A stretch of 64,000 bases of DNA from JBFLYO01 sp040756745 (GCA_040756745.1 JBFLYO010000006.1:65703-129702), one strand, 5' to 3'. Shown: positions 8,579-17,198, numbered from the stretch's first letter. Program-made: numbers and translations. The notes: generated by a model from the sequence alone, not told the origin.

Positions 8579-9796
8579 GTGTTTGAGATTGCCGACATGT
8601 ATCCGCTCAAGAACCTCTCATGCGAGTTTCTGGGCATGCCGCTTGAGAATCCCTTCATCCTTGCTGCGTCGCCATGCACGGATGATCTGGAGATGGTGCG
8701 GCGGGCTTTTTCGGCCGGCTGGGCCGGTGCCATTCTGAAGACGACTTCGATCGAGGGGAACCCGGTGAACCTGGCCTATCCCATGATGACAAGCTTCACG
8801 CACGAAGGGAAACTCCTCTTCGGAATGGGAAACATCGACCTGATTTCTATCCATCACATCGACAGGGTCGAACAGACGATCCGGACGCTGAAGAAGGAAT
8901 TCCCCGGGAAGATGGTCGCCGCAAGCATCATGGCGGGGAGAAAAGAAGACTGGCAGCGCCTGGTGGAGCGTCTCGAGCGCGCCGGCGCCGACCTGATCGA
9001 ATGCAGCTTTTCCTGCCCCCAGGGAAGTATCGGAGAAGATCCCGGCAAGATGCTGGCGCAGAGTGTTCGCGCAACCGAGACAACGGCGCGCTGGGTGAAA
9101 GAAGCTGCGCGGCGGGTCCCCATCTCCATTAAGATCACTCCTCACGTGACTGATATTGCCGACGTCGCGAATGCAGTCAAGCGAAGCGGCTGCGAAGCAT
9201 TGACGGCCTCCAACTCGCTTCAGGCGCTCATGGGCGTAGATTTGCGTACGTTCGTTCCATACCCCCGGCTCGATGGGCGGTCCACATACAGTGGACTGAC
9301 GGGGCCGGCGCTCAAGCCCATTACACTCCGCACGATTGCGGAGATTGCCCGGCACGTGGATATCCCGATTCTTGGCACGGGTGGCGCCTCAACCTGGAGC
9401 GACGCTGTGGAATTCATGGCGGTGGGCGCGGGAGTGGTTCAGTTCTGCACTGTGGTGATGCACTACGGATTCAGAGTGATCGACGATCTCAGAAGTGGCA
9501 TGGCGCACTATCTTGAGGAGATGGGTTTCACATCCCCGACACAGCTCGTCGGGCGAGCCCTGCCACACATTGTTTCTCACGACGAGCTTCCGAGACAGAC
9601 CGTGCGGAGTCACATTGACGAGTCGACATGTATTCAGTGTGAGGTCTGCTACGTTGCTTGTCGCGACGGCGGCCACGGGGCGATCGACAGAACTCCGGGG
9701 AGCATTCCCCGCGTCGACCGAGAGCGCTGCGTGGGGTGCGGCCTCTGCGAACATGTCTGTCCCGAAGGCTGCATCTCGATGACGGTTGTTGCATAG
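8579..9796 (+). CDS. preA: PreA-like dihydropyrimidine dehydrogenase subunit with C-terminal ferredoxin domain
   Basis: A 405-residue FMN protein of the dihydroorotate/dihydropyrimidine dehydrogenase family. The catalytic Cys loop is seen as CSFSCPQGS, with Ser where dihydropyrimidine dehydrogenases usually have Asn (NLSCP), so the substrate may differ. The C-terminal part has two 4Fe-4S motifs: CIQCEVCYVAC and CVGCGLCEHVCPEGC. The GTG start at 8579 has GAGG 6 bases upstream; an ATG at 8597 is an alternative. Together with the PreT-like gene it should reduce or oxidise a C=C or C=N bond of a nitrogen heterocycle in the cytoplasm. In this operon the natural guess is a purine breakdown product. 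Confidence 0.85.
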   Translation: MFEIADMYPLKNLSCEFLGMPLENPFILAASPCTDDLEMVRRAFSAGWAGAILKTTSIEGNPVNLAYPMMTSFTHEGKLLFGMGNIDLISIHHIDRVEQTIRTLKKEFPGKMVAASIMAGRKEDWQRLVERLERAGADLIECSFSCPQGSIGEDPGKMLAQSVRATETTARWVKEAARRVPISIKITPHVTDIADVANAVKRSGCEALTASNSLQALMGVDLRTFVPYPRLDGRSTYSGLTGPALKPITLRTIAEIARHVDIPILGTGGASTWSDAVEFMAVGAGVVQFCTVVMHYGFRVIDDLRSGMAHYLEEMGFTSPTQLVGRALPHIVSHDELPRQTVRSHIDESTCIQCEVCYVACRDGGHGAIDRTPGSIPRVDRERCVGCGLCEHVCPEGCISMTVVA

Positions 9797-9833
9797 ACTC
9801 GAAAGACACAACCACGAAGTCCTGGAAAACGCC

Positions 9834-10886
9834 ATGGCCATACAATGGAACACATCACGACATTCCGCAAAGAGCATTTTCGAGACGATCGGGCACACCC
9901 CGCTGGTGCAGCTCAACGTCATTCCTCGCGAGGAAGGGGTGAAGGCAAAGATCCTCGTGAAGCTGGAATGGTTCAGCCCCTCGGGGAGCCTCAAGGATCG
10001 GATCTACTATAATATGATCATGAAAGCGATCAAGCGGGGGAAACTGAAGAAGGGGATGACGATCCTCGAATGTTCCACCGGCAACGCCGGCATCGGCTGC
10101 TCGTTCGTCGCGGCAACACTCGGCTTTCCCTGCGTCGTGGTGATGCCCGAAGGGATGTCAGAAGAGAGAAAGAAGCTCGATATCGCCTACGGAACACAGA
10201 TGGTCTACACCCCGGGCGGGGAGAGCGATGTGGATCTCGCCCTTCAGAAGCTGGAGGAGATACGAGGTGCCGACCCCGCCAAGTATTTCGTTCCGGCACA
10301 GTTCGATAATCCGGACAACATTGAGGCACACTTCAAAACGACAGGCCCCGAAATCTGGGATCAGACCCGCGGGAAGATCGACGCGTTCATCATGACCCAG
10401 GGAACCGGAGGCACCCTGACCGGCGTGGGGCGTTTCATCCGGAAACGGAAGAAGAGCCTGAAGCTCTATGGGGTCGAACCTGCCGAGTGCCCATTGCTGA
10501 GTCGCCGCCAGTGGGGGCCGCACGGCATCGAAGGAATAGGCGACGGATTCGTCCCGCACAACCTCGATATCAGTCATCTGAACGGGATTGTCACAACGAC
10601 AACCGATGAAGCGCTCGAGATGGCACGCCGGCTATCCCGGCGGGAAGGAATATTCTGCGGCATCTCATCGGGAAGCAATGTGGCTGCGGCGGTCAAGCTG
10701 GCGAAGCACCACCCGGCACTGAAGACGATTGTGACGCTGATCTGCGATACGGGACAGCGTTACTTTTCTACTGAATTGTGCGGGTCACCGAAGCAGGTGG
10801 AGATCCCCGAACGTGAACATCCGATGGACGAGTACACACGACAGCAGCTTGACAGGTATCAAGGACAATGGGAAATCATCGACTGA
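9834..10886 (+). CDS. Cysteine synthase-like PLP enzyme (fold type II) in the YgeX position
   Basis: A 350-residue PLP enzyme most like CysK/CysM. The PLP lysine lies in SPSGSLKDRIYY; the substrate loop reads STGNAGIG where CysK has TSGNTG; the glycine-rich phosphate loop is GTGGTLTGVGR; the C-terminal GISSGSN is kept. It directly precedes ygeY, the place held by YgeX (diaminopropionate ammonia-lyase) in E. coli. It could do that job, releasing pyruvate and ammonia. The alternative is an ordinary cysteine synthase carried in the operon. The start at 9834 was chosen over an upstream start at 9786 because homology begins there; the ribosome site is weak. Confidence 0.82.
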   Translation: MAIQWNTSRHSAKSIFETIGHTPLVQLNVIPREEGVKAKILVKLEWFSPSGSLKDRIYYNMIMKAIKRGKLKKGMTILECSTGNAGIGCSFVAATLGFPCVVVMPEGMSEERKKLDIAYGTQMVYTPGGESDVDLALQKLEEIRGADPAKYFVPAQFDNPDNIEAHFKTTGPEIWDQTRGKIDAFIMTQGTGGTLTGVGRFIRKRKKSLKLYGVEPAECPLLSRRQWGPHGIEGIGDGFVPHNLDISHLNGIVTTTTDEALEMARRLSRREGIFCGISSGSNVAAAVKLAKHHPALKTIVTLICDTGQRYFSTELCGSPKQVEIPEREHPMDEYTRQQLDRYQGQWEIID

Positions 10887-12076
10887 AGAAACAGCAGATA
10901 CTTGCAGCGGCACGAGAGCACGAAGAGGACATCGTCCGTTTTCTCCGTGACATCATTGCTATCCGCTCCACGAGTTCGAGGGAGGAGCAGGTCATAGCCA
11001 GGATCAACGATGAGATGGAACGGTGCGGGTATGACGAGGTCACCATTGATCCGATGGGGAACATCCTTGGGCGTATCGGCAACGGGAAGCATGTCATTGC
11101 CTACGACGCGCACGTTGATACAGTGGATGTGGGCAATCCCGAGAACTGGACGGTTGATCCCTTCAAAGGAGCCCTGAAAGACGGCGTGGTCTATGGACGG
11201 GGGGCGTGTGACATGAAAGGGGCGCTGGCCTCCATTGTCTACGGCGGGAAACTCATCAAACAGCTCAATCTTCAGGAGGATTGTTCGCTCTACGTGGTCG
11301 GCAGCGTCCAGGAAGAAGACTGCGACGGCGTCTGCTGGCAGTATATCATCAACGAGGATAAGCTCCGGCCGGAGGCAGTGGTCATTACCGAGCCGACGAA
11401 CCTCGGGATCTACCGCGGTCACCGGGGGAGAATGGAGATTGAGGTTCGCACCAAAGGGATCTCGTGTCATGGATCGGCTCCGGAGCGCGGCGTCAACGCG
11501 ATCTACAAGATGGCCCCCATCATTCAAGACATCGAGCGGTTAAACGACCGGCTCACCGGCGAGCCATTTCTGGGGAAAGGAACTGTCACGATCGCGGAAG
11601 TCCGCTCAACATCCCCATCGCTGTGCGCTGTCGCGGATTCAAGCGCAATACACCTGGATCGACGGCTGGCTGCGGCCGATACGATGGAGTCTGCCGTTCG
11701 TGAAATCGAGAGACTCGATTCGGTCAAGCGGGCCGGGGCCGAGGTGGTGGTGCTGGACTACGGCGTCCCGAGCTGGCGAGGACTGGTCTACCCGACCAAG
11801 AAGTATTTCCCGACCTGGCTTCTCCCTGAAAATCATGCGTTGCTGCGCGCAGGGGAGAGGACCTACCGGGAGCTCTTCGACGCAGAGCCGGTCGTGGGAC
11901 GATGGGTGTTCAGCACGAACGGGGTCGCGGTCATGGGAATGCACCAGATTCCCTGCATCGGCTTCGGTCCGGGCAACGAGGTCTTTGCTCACATGGCAAC
12001 CGAACAGATTCCTGTAGAACATCTCGTGAAGGCGGCAGCCTGGTATGCGGCTTTCCCGCAGACCTATCTGCAATGA
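10868..12076 (+). CDS. ygeY: YgeY-type M20 peptidase/deacylase
   Basis: A 402-residue M20-family zinc amidohydrolase, near in length to E. coli YgeY (403). Metal and catalytic motifs are YDAHVDTVD, GRGACDMKG, VQEEDCDG with the catalytic Glu, ITEPT, and a C-terminal GNEVFAHMA His. A dimerisation domain lies between. YgeY-like proteins are restricted to this kind of cluster and probably hydrolyse an acylated or carbamoylated amino acid made during purine ring breakdown. It overlaps the PLP enzyme by 19 bases. Confidence 0.88.
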   Translation: MGNHRLKKQQILAAAREHEEDIVRFLRDIIAIRSTSSREEQVIARINDEMERCGYDEVTIDPMGNILGRIGNGKHVIAYDAHVDTVDVGNPENWTVDPFKGALKDGVVYGRGACDMKGALASIVYGGKLIKQLNLQEDCSLYVVGSVQEEDCDGVCWQYIINEDKLRPEAVVITEPTNLGIYRGHRGRMEIEVRTKGISCHGSAPERGVNAIYKMAPIIQDIERLNDRLTGEPFLGKGTVTIAEVRSTSPSLCAVADSSAIHLDRRLAAADTMESAVREIERLDSVKRAGAEVVVLDYGVPSWRGLVYPTKKYFPTWLLPENHALLRAGERTYRELFDAEPVVGRWVFSTNGVAVMGMHQIPCIGFGPGNEVFAHMATEQIPVEHLVKAAAWYAAFPQTYLQ

Positions 12077-12107
12077 GATGAATATCACCCACAGGAAGGG
12101 ATTCAGT

Positions 12108-13109
12108 ATGTCAGCAAAACTCCCGAGGCTTCCGAAAACGTTACGCGGGAAGGATTACATAGAGACGAAGGACTGGACCGACAAAGAGATCGACCTCGCC
12201 CTCCGTGTAGCGGCCGACCTCAAGAAGCGGTTCAAGAAAGGACAGCCGCACCGGTATCTCCCGGACAAAACCATTTTCCTCTTCTTCTTTGACAAGTCGA
12301 CCCGCACACGGAATTCCTTCGAAGCCGGAGCGACGCAACTGGGGGCACATGCCCACTTCATCTCCGCCGAGACGTCGCAGGTTGCGCACGGGGAATCCCC
12401 GAAGGACATGGGGATCATCCTCTCCAGCTACGGCCATGGCATCGCCATCCGGCATGATCTGGTTCCCGGAGAGGGAAATGCCTATATGCGGGAAGTCGCA
12501 CGCAACGCCACCGTTCCGGTTCTGAACATGCAGTGCGACATCGATCATCCTTTTCAGACTCTCGCAGACCTGATGACGATCCGTGAAGAGTTCGGCAAAA
12601 ACCTCAGGGGGTTGAAGATCGCAGTGTCATGGGCGTATGCGCCAAGCTACGCCAAGCCGATGTCCGTTCCACAGGGACTCATTACGCTCATGACGAGGTT
12701 TGGCATGAACGTGACACTTGCCCACCCGCCTGAGTACACCCTGATGAAAGGACCGATGGACGTTGCGCAGGAGATGGCGCGGAAGAACGGGACGAAGTTC
12801 GAGGTCGTGGACGCCATGGAGGAGGCATTCAAGGACGCCGACATCGTCTACCCGAAGTCATGGGGGATCGAATCGCTCTTCCACAAGCCACAGGAGGTCC
12901 TGGAAATCTCAAAGCAATACCGTCACTGGATCTGCGATGAGCAGAAAATGAGACTGGCCAGCAAGAATGCGATTTACATGCACTGTCTGCCGGCGGACCG
13001 CGGTTTTGAGGTCACTGATGACGTCATTGATGGGCCGCATTCCCGGGTATTCCCGGAGGCAGAGAACAGACTCCATACATGCAAGGCCGTCATGGCCCTG
13101 ACGATGTGA
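12108..13109 (+). CDS. ygeW: YgeW-type knotted carbamoyltransferase
   Basis: A 333-residue protein of the aspartate/ornithine carbamoyltransferase superfamily. The carbamoyl-phosphate motif is seen as KSTRTRNSFEAG, the second-site motif as DIDHPFQTLADL, and the C-terminal amino-acid loop as HCLPADRGFEV. Its closest known type is YgeW, whose amino acid substrate is unknown and which probably runs toward carbamoyl phosphate. The ATG at 12108 has AGGAAGGG 7 bases upstream and is preferred to an open extension from 12045. No carbamate kinase (YqeA) is visible here; it may lie outside the window. Confidence 0.9.
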   Translation: MSAKLPRLPKTLRGKDYIETKDWTDKEIDLALRVAADLKKRFKKGQPHRYLPDKTIFLFFFDKSTRTRNSFEAGATQLGAHAHFISAETSQVAHGESPKDMGIILSSYGHGIAIRHDLVPGEGNAYMREVARNATVPVLNMQCDIDHPFQTLADLMTIREEFGKNLRGLKIAVSWAYAPSYAKPMSVPQGLITLMTRFGMNVTLAHPPEYTLMKGPMDVAQEMARKNGTKFEVVDAMEEAFKDADIVYPKSWGIESLFHKPQEVLEISKQYRHWICDEQKMRLASKNAIYMHCLPADRGFEVTDDVIDGPHSRVFPEAENRLHTCKAVMALTM

Positions 13110-14233
13110 TGGATATTTACTCAGAAATCCTTGCCGGCCTGAAGGCAGACGTCCGGCAGGTGCTTGCCACAATCATCTCGAGCACCGGCTCGACCCCGGT
13201 CCCTCCCGGCTCGAAAATGCTGGTGAGGGAACGTGCGGAAATTCCGCTCGGAACGGTGGGCGGAGGGTGTGTCGAAGGTGACGTTCAGGAAGCAGCGCGC
13301 CAGCTGCTGACGATGGGCGGAAAAACTCTGATTCGCCGGTTCACGCTCACCGAAGACGACATCGAGAGCGGCATGCTGTGCGGTGGCTGTATCGACATAC
13401 TGATCGAACTGATTCCGAAGGAGCAGAGTGAGGTCTACTCAACGTTATTGTCACGACGAGCGTCCGGAACGGACTCGGCAGTTATCACTCTCCTGGGTGG
13501 CGACCAGTCTTTGCTGGGGAAGTCTCTGGTATCTCCGTCCGTGACGGGTACTGATGTAAACGACTTGCGATTGTTGCGCCGGATTTCCGGCGGATTGCCA
13601 GCTTCGTTCAGTGAAACAGTGCGCCGTGCGATCGAGAGGCAGGCGGTGACCCGGATCCCGAGCGCCGGTGCGGAGTTCATCATCGAGCCGGTCATCGGTC
13701 TGCAGGACCTGTTCATCTTCGGCGGCGGCCATGTATCCAAATATGTTTCCCGCAGCGCCGCGATGGCAGGTTTCCGTGTGACCGTGATCGACGACCGGCC
13801 GGAGTATGCGAATCCGCAGAGGTTCCCCGAGGCGTACCGGACGCTTGCTGTCGGGTTCGATGACTCGTGGAACCAGCTGCAAATAAAGCCTTCGACGTCG
13901 ATAGTCATCGTGACTCGTGGGCACAAGTTTGACGAGCGCGTACTGGAGCGGGCTGTTCAGACGCAGGCCCGGTACATTGGGATGATAGGGAGCAAGCGGA
14001 AGGTCATCTCCACTTTTGCGAATCTTGTCGAGCGGGCCATTTCCCGTGATCTTCTCAGAAAGGTCCGTGCACCGATCGGCCTCGGTATCGGAGCGCTGAC
14101 TGCAGAGGAGATCGGCATCAGCATCACTGCAGAACTGATCGCCGTGCGACGTGGAAATGTGACTCCCGCCGGGGCGATGTCCGAACAGGTTGCAGAGTTC
14201 TTTCAGACCGGAGCTTATTCGAAGAATCCCTGA
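13109..14233 (+). CDS. xdhC: XdhC-family molybdenum cofactor sulfuration/insertion protein
   Basis: A 374-residue XdhC/CoxI protein. The N-terminal domain has the family signs PGSKMLV, GTVGGGCVEGDV and MLCGGCIDILIE. The C-terminal half is a Rossmann domain with LFIFGGGHVSKYV and VIDDRPEYANPQRFP. Known family members bind the molybdenum cofactor and help its sulfuration and insertion into molybdenum hydroxylases. The chosen start at 13109 overlaps the ygeW stop by one base (TGATG), and MDIYSEIL is the usual beginning for the family; the frame is open to 13079. It should serve the two hydroxylases upstream. Confidence 0.9.
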   Translation: MDIYSEILAGLKADVRQVLATIISSTGSTPVPPGSKMLVRERAEIPLGTVGGGCVEGDVQEAARQLLTMGGKTLIRRFTLTEDDIESGMLCGGCIDILIELIPKEQSEVYSTLLSRRASGTDSAVITLLGGDQSLLGKSLVSPSVTGTDVNDLRLLRRISGGLPASFSETVRRAIERQAVTRIPSAGAEFIIEPVIGLQDLFIFGGGHVSKYVSRSAAMAGFRVTVIDDRPEYANPQRFPEAYRTLAVGFDDSWNQLQIKPSTSIVIVTRGHKFDERVLERAVQTQARYIGMIGSKRKVISTFANLVERAISRDLLRKVRAPIGLGIGALTAEEIGISITAELIAVRRGNVTPAGAMSEQVAEFFQTGAYSKNP

Positions 14234-14251
14234 GGCAGAGCCCCTGATCCT

Positions 14252-14854
14252 ATGGCTGGCGAAAAGTCAATAGAGGGGATTATTCTTGCGGCAGGGTCAT
14301 CGTTCCGGGCCGGCACATTCAAGCCCGGACTGTTGATCGGCGGCAAGCCGATGATCGCTCTGTGCATCGAAGGAATGTACGACACCTGCCGACGGATCAT
14401 CGTTGTCGGCGGCCACGAGTTTGAACAGCTGCGTTCACTTGTGGAAGGGATCGACAGAGTAGAGTGTGTTGAGAACGTTTCCTATCAGAAGGGGATGTTC
14501 ACCTCGGTGAAGGCAGGCGTGTCCTGTGTGCGTGGAGAGAGGTGTTTCCTCCTTCCTGCAGATATCCCGCTGGTTCCGCCGCGTGTCTACCAGCAGCTTC
14601 TCACGTTCGATGCGGATGTTGTCGTTCCCTCATTTCAGGGTAGGAACGGACATCCGGTCTGTTTCTCCAGTGCCATCATTCCCCGCATTCTCCGTGAACC
14701 GGACGAATCGTCCTTGCGGGACGTGGTGAAGAGCGTTGGCATTCGCGCTGTTGAGGTTGATGCGGAAGAGGTTCTCATCGATATTGATATACCTGAGGAC
14801 TACGACAGGGTTTGTCAGCGCGTGGCGACAACTACTCGGAAGCTGTACTTTTAG
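14252..14854 (+). CDS. mocA: MocA-like molybdopterin cytidylyltransferase (YgfJ-like)
   Basis: A 200-residue nucleotidyltransferase of the MobA/MocA family. Motifs seen are IILAAGSSFRAGTFKP (nucleotide binding) and PADIPLVPP (metal-binding Asp). E. coli MocA makes the molybdopterin cytosine dinucleotide cofactor used by xanthine dehydrogenase-family enzymes and is encoded beside the same cluster as ygfJ. It lies 18 bases after xdhC and ends the operon. The consensus Arg-Met-Gly is altered to Arg-Ala-Gly, so nucleotide specificity is not certain. Confidence 0.85.
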   Translation: MAGEKSIEGIILAAGSSFRAGTFKPGLLIGGKPMIALCIEGMYDTCRRIIVVGGHEFEQLRSLVEGIDRVECVENVSYQKGMFTSVKAGVSCVRGERCFLLPADIPLVPPRVYQQLLTFDADVVVPSFQGRNGHPVCFSSAIIPRILREPDESSLRDVVKSVGIRAVEVDAEEVLIDIDIPEDYDRVCQRVATTTRKLYF

Positions 14855-14940
14855 AACCCATGTCAGATTTTGCGGGTTTTGCGGACGAACACGTTTTTCC
14901 TAGACCGCAGTTCGGCACTTCGAATCGCTGTGTCGGCTGT

Positions 14941-15002
14941 TCTCCGCCAGCCTGCCCGCCGCCTGCCTGCCGGCAGGCAGGGCAGGCAGGGTCCGGCGGA
15001 GA
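14941..15002. repeat. Large GC-rich hairpin with perfect 20-base palindrome
   Basis: The outer arms TCTCCGCC (14941-14948) and GGCGGAGA (14995-15002) are perfect complements. Inside lies a perfect 20-base palindrome, CCTGCCTGCC/GGCAGGCAGG, at 14962-14981. It follows the purine operon by 86 bases and has no T-tract. It could end transcription or be a mobile REP-like element; related palindromes recur at 17161-17180 and 17537-17572. Confidence 0.75.
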
Positions 15003-15019
15003 TTCCGTCCCTGTCCACA

Positions 15020-15059
15020 CGTGGCGCCTCCGGCGCCACGAATTGTGAATTCACAATTC
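15020..15059. repeat. Two adjoining palindromes before T9SS gene
   Basis: CGTGGCGCC (15020-15028) and GGCGCCACG (15032-15040) form a 9-bp stem with a 3-base loop. It is followed at once by a perfect 20-base palindrome, GAATTGTGAA/TTCACAATTC (15040-15059). Both belong to the same repeat-rich interval as the hairpin at 14941. No T-tract is present. Confidence 0.75.
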
Positions 15060-15140
15060 AAGCACGCCTCCTGCAGGGAGAGCGCGTGACCTAACATCAG
15101 GGAAGAGTTCTTTCTCGGCCTTGCTGTTCGCGGGTACAAA

Positions 15141-16331
15141 ATGAAGACAACCTACCTTACAATCTCCCTTCTCATCTCCCTATCGTGTCGAACAAGTCTC
15201 GGTCAATGGGTATTTACTGGCGGGCCGAGCGGCCAATCTGTTTTGGCCTTTGCAGCGGATTCTGCAAGCGTGTTTGCAGGAACAGGAGGAGGCGGCGTCT
15301 TTCGTTCGACTGACAGCGGAACAAACTGGACCGAGGCGAACGAAGGATTGACGAAACGAGTGGTACTTTCCCTCGCCGTTTCCGGGTCGAAACTCTTCGC
15401 TGGGACAAGTGATTACGGCGGGGTCTTCCTCTCCACGAATGCTGGATCCACCTGGAATTGGGCAGTGCTAACGTGCGATGTCGGAGCTCTTGCTGTTTCG
15501 GATTCTAACCTCTTCGCTGGGACGGGCGGTGGTGTCTGTGTTTCCTCGAACGACGGTGCGGACTGGTCGTGGTTTTCGGGTTTTCGGAGCGGATATCTCT
15601 TGAGTCTTGCGCTCAGTGGGGATAACCTCTATGCAGGCAACTACGAAGGCGTCTATTTCTGCCGAAAGAATGGAGACGAATGGATCGCGACTCTCACGAG
15701 CCTGAGAACGGGCATCACCGCGCTCGCGGCGTCTGGAAAATATGTTTTCGCGGGAGGTGTCGGGGTATTCTTGTCAAGTGATAGTGGTGCGACTTGGAGT
15801 TCGGTCGACTCTGGACTAACAAACCGTATCGCCCATGCGCTTCTCATCTCCGGCGAAAACCTCTTTGCCGGGACTGAAAGTGGCGTCAGTCTCTCAACCA
15901 ATAGAGGAACCACGTGGACATCCGTGAGCACCGGCCTGGGGGCCGTGAGGGTAGAAGCTCTTATTGCACAGGGGAAAGATCTCTTCGCGGGGACTTCCAA
16001 CGGCGTATGGCGCCGCCCCTTGTCGGAGATGACTACTGACGTCGCCCTTCCGCAGTGGGGAGTGTCGCGCAGGTTTCTGTTGGAACAAAACTACCCTAAC
16101 CCTTTCAACCCAAGCACGAAAATAACGTACGAACTGCCGAAGTCGCTGATGGTGAGGATCAGCGTCTACGATATGCTTGGTCGTGAGATAGCCGTCCTTG
16201 TGGATGGAAGAATGGAGGAGGGGATTCACGAGATCGGATTTGACGCAACAGGCGTTTCAACTGGTATGTACTTCTACAGGTTGATGGCAGGGGAATTCTC
16301 ACAAACGCGAAGGCTCATCTACCTAAGGTGA
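15141..16331 (+). CDS. Secreted beta-propeller protein with T9SS type A sorting domain
   Basis: A 396-residue protein with an N-terminal signal peptide (MKTTYLTISLLISLS, cleavage near SLGQ). Repeated units of the BNR/sortilin-like propeller type follow, each with SxDSGxTW or TNAGSTW and a LFAGT strand, six or more copies up to about residue 300. The last 80 residues are a type A Por secretion sorting domain: YPNPFNPSTKI, VYDMLGREI, GMYFYRL and RRLIYLR. The protein is expected to cross the outer membrane through the type IX system and be attached to the surface. Binding partner unknown. It stands alone, flanked by palindromic repeats. Confidence 0.9.
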   Translation: MKTTYLTISLLISLSCRTSLGQWVFTGGPSGQSVLAFAADSASVFAGTGGGGVFRSTDSGTNWTEANEGLTKRVVLSLAVSGSKLFAGTSDYGGVFLSTNAGSTWNWAVLTCDVGALAVSDSNLFAGTGGGVCVSSNDGADWSWFSGFRSGYLLSLALSGDNLYAGNYEGVYFCRKNGDEWIATLTSLRTGITALAASGKYVFAGGVGVFLSSDSGATWSSVDSGLTNRIAHALLISGENLFAGTESGVSLSTNRGTTWTSVSTGLGAVRVEALIAQGKDLFAGTSNGVWRRPLSEMTTDVALPQWGVSRRFLLEQNYPNPFNPSTKITYELPKSLMVRISVYDMLGREIAVLVDGRMEEGIHEIGFDATGVSTGMYFYRLMAGEFSQTRRLIYLR

Positions 16332-16651
16332 TTTTCAGAAGATGCACTTCCGTATTGTTCAGGAGTCCTTAGGTGCAGTAGTAGCAGATGAAGGCTCACT
16401 CTACTTTGCTAATACACATATGGTATTCGATGGTTTGAAGAGATGGGCGGCCGTCAAGATGAAAGACATGTTGAAGCCCCGCAGATCTTCCACCTCTTTC
16501 TCCACCTAACATCACTTCCTCCCCTCCGTCAACAGTCGTGTGCCAAACCGGGTCCTCCACCGGCGGGCTTTCGAATTCTGAATTCCTTCCTACCTCACAT
16601 CCCCCAGCTCTGAAACCACGTACTGCCTCCATGCGTCAGTCGCGCCACTAG
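16332..16651. other. Non-coding gap with GAATTCTGAATTC repeat
   Basis: About 320 bases between convergent genes. A GAATTCTGAATTC motif lies at 16573-16585, next to CCGGCGGG, and belongs to the local repeat family. An open stretch of 55 codons at 16342-16509 lacks a ribosome binding site and is not called as a gene. No T-rich terminator was found. Confidence 0.5.
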
Positions 16652-17026
16652 CTAGCCCAGAAGCCACGACATCGCGGCGTCCTTGCCTCGAAACGACATG
16701 TGCATTACCTCTCCACCCGATACGTCATGTTGGATATCGTACATCCTGCCCATGCCGAATCCGAAATCTGAGGAGAACAAGAGCGCGGTCTTTCCTCCCG
16801 GTCGGCGGGAGGAGAATCTTTTTGTCAGCGCGACCAGATTGGCGACATCTTGGGGAGAGATTTCGCTCAGGTCTGCTTCGGAAAAGTCCCAGAGAATATG
16901 CAACGTCGACTCGCCTTCGTAATACTTCGCAATGGCATCAGCGATCTGAGCAGCACTCGTTTGGCCCTTGACGGTTTGAATGGTGAGCGAATTGGTCGGA
17001 TCGATGACGGCTGTGATCGTGCCCAT
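16652..17026 (-). CDS. Small STAS/SpoIIAA-like hypothetical protein
   Basis: A 124-residue soluble protein beginning MGTITAVIDP. Alternating beta strands and helices (HILWDFSEADL, GKTALLFSSDFGFGMGRMY) resemble SpoIIAA-like/STAS single-domain proteins, which often act in signalling, but I cannot name the family with certainty. The ATG at 17026 is chosen because GAGG lies 6 bases upstream; a TTG at 17038 is the only longer option. It has no co-transcribed neighbour closer than about 170 bases. Function unknown. Confidence 0.65.
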   Translation of the reverse strand: MGTITAVIDPTNSLTIQTVKGQTSAAQIADAIAKYYEGESTLHILWDFSEADLSEISPQDVANLVALTKRFSSRRPGGKTALLFSSDFGFGMGRMYDIQHDVSGGEVMHMSFRGKDAAMSWLLG

Positions 17027-17160
17027 TTCGATCCTCAAGGCCTCAGGTCACGTGTGAAATAAGTTGTGTCACAAGTGATTTCGCTGTGGGTCGAAAATCC
17101 TGTCGATCCGAAGGCCACCTAAAGGGGGGCGTTCGAATTCTGAACTATGATCTCTGAGCT

Positions 17161-17195
17161 CCTGTCCGCCGGCAGGCAGGCTGAATTCAGAATTC
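17161..17195. repeat. Palindrome plus GAATTC repeat copy
   Basis: A degenerate copy of the GC-rich palindrome (CTGTCCGCC/GGCAGGCAG) is followed directly by CTGAATTCAGAATTC. A shorter GAATTCTGAAC lies at 17135-17145. This is the same composite as at 14941-15059, here between two minus-strand genes. Confidence 0.65.
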
Positions 17196-17198
17196 CCG

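Noticed and set aside
14941..15059. Palindromes as ends of an insertion sequence
   Set aside because: No transposase gene between or beside the copies and no target-site duplication found.
16342..16509. Open frame of 55 codons beginning MHFRIVQESLG
   Set aside because: No ribosome binding site, no promoter and no family recognised; it runs into the GAATTC repeat zone.
16396..16632. Minus-strand frame of 78 codons
   Set aside because: Built largely over the repeat motif; no ribosome site and no protein-like pattern.
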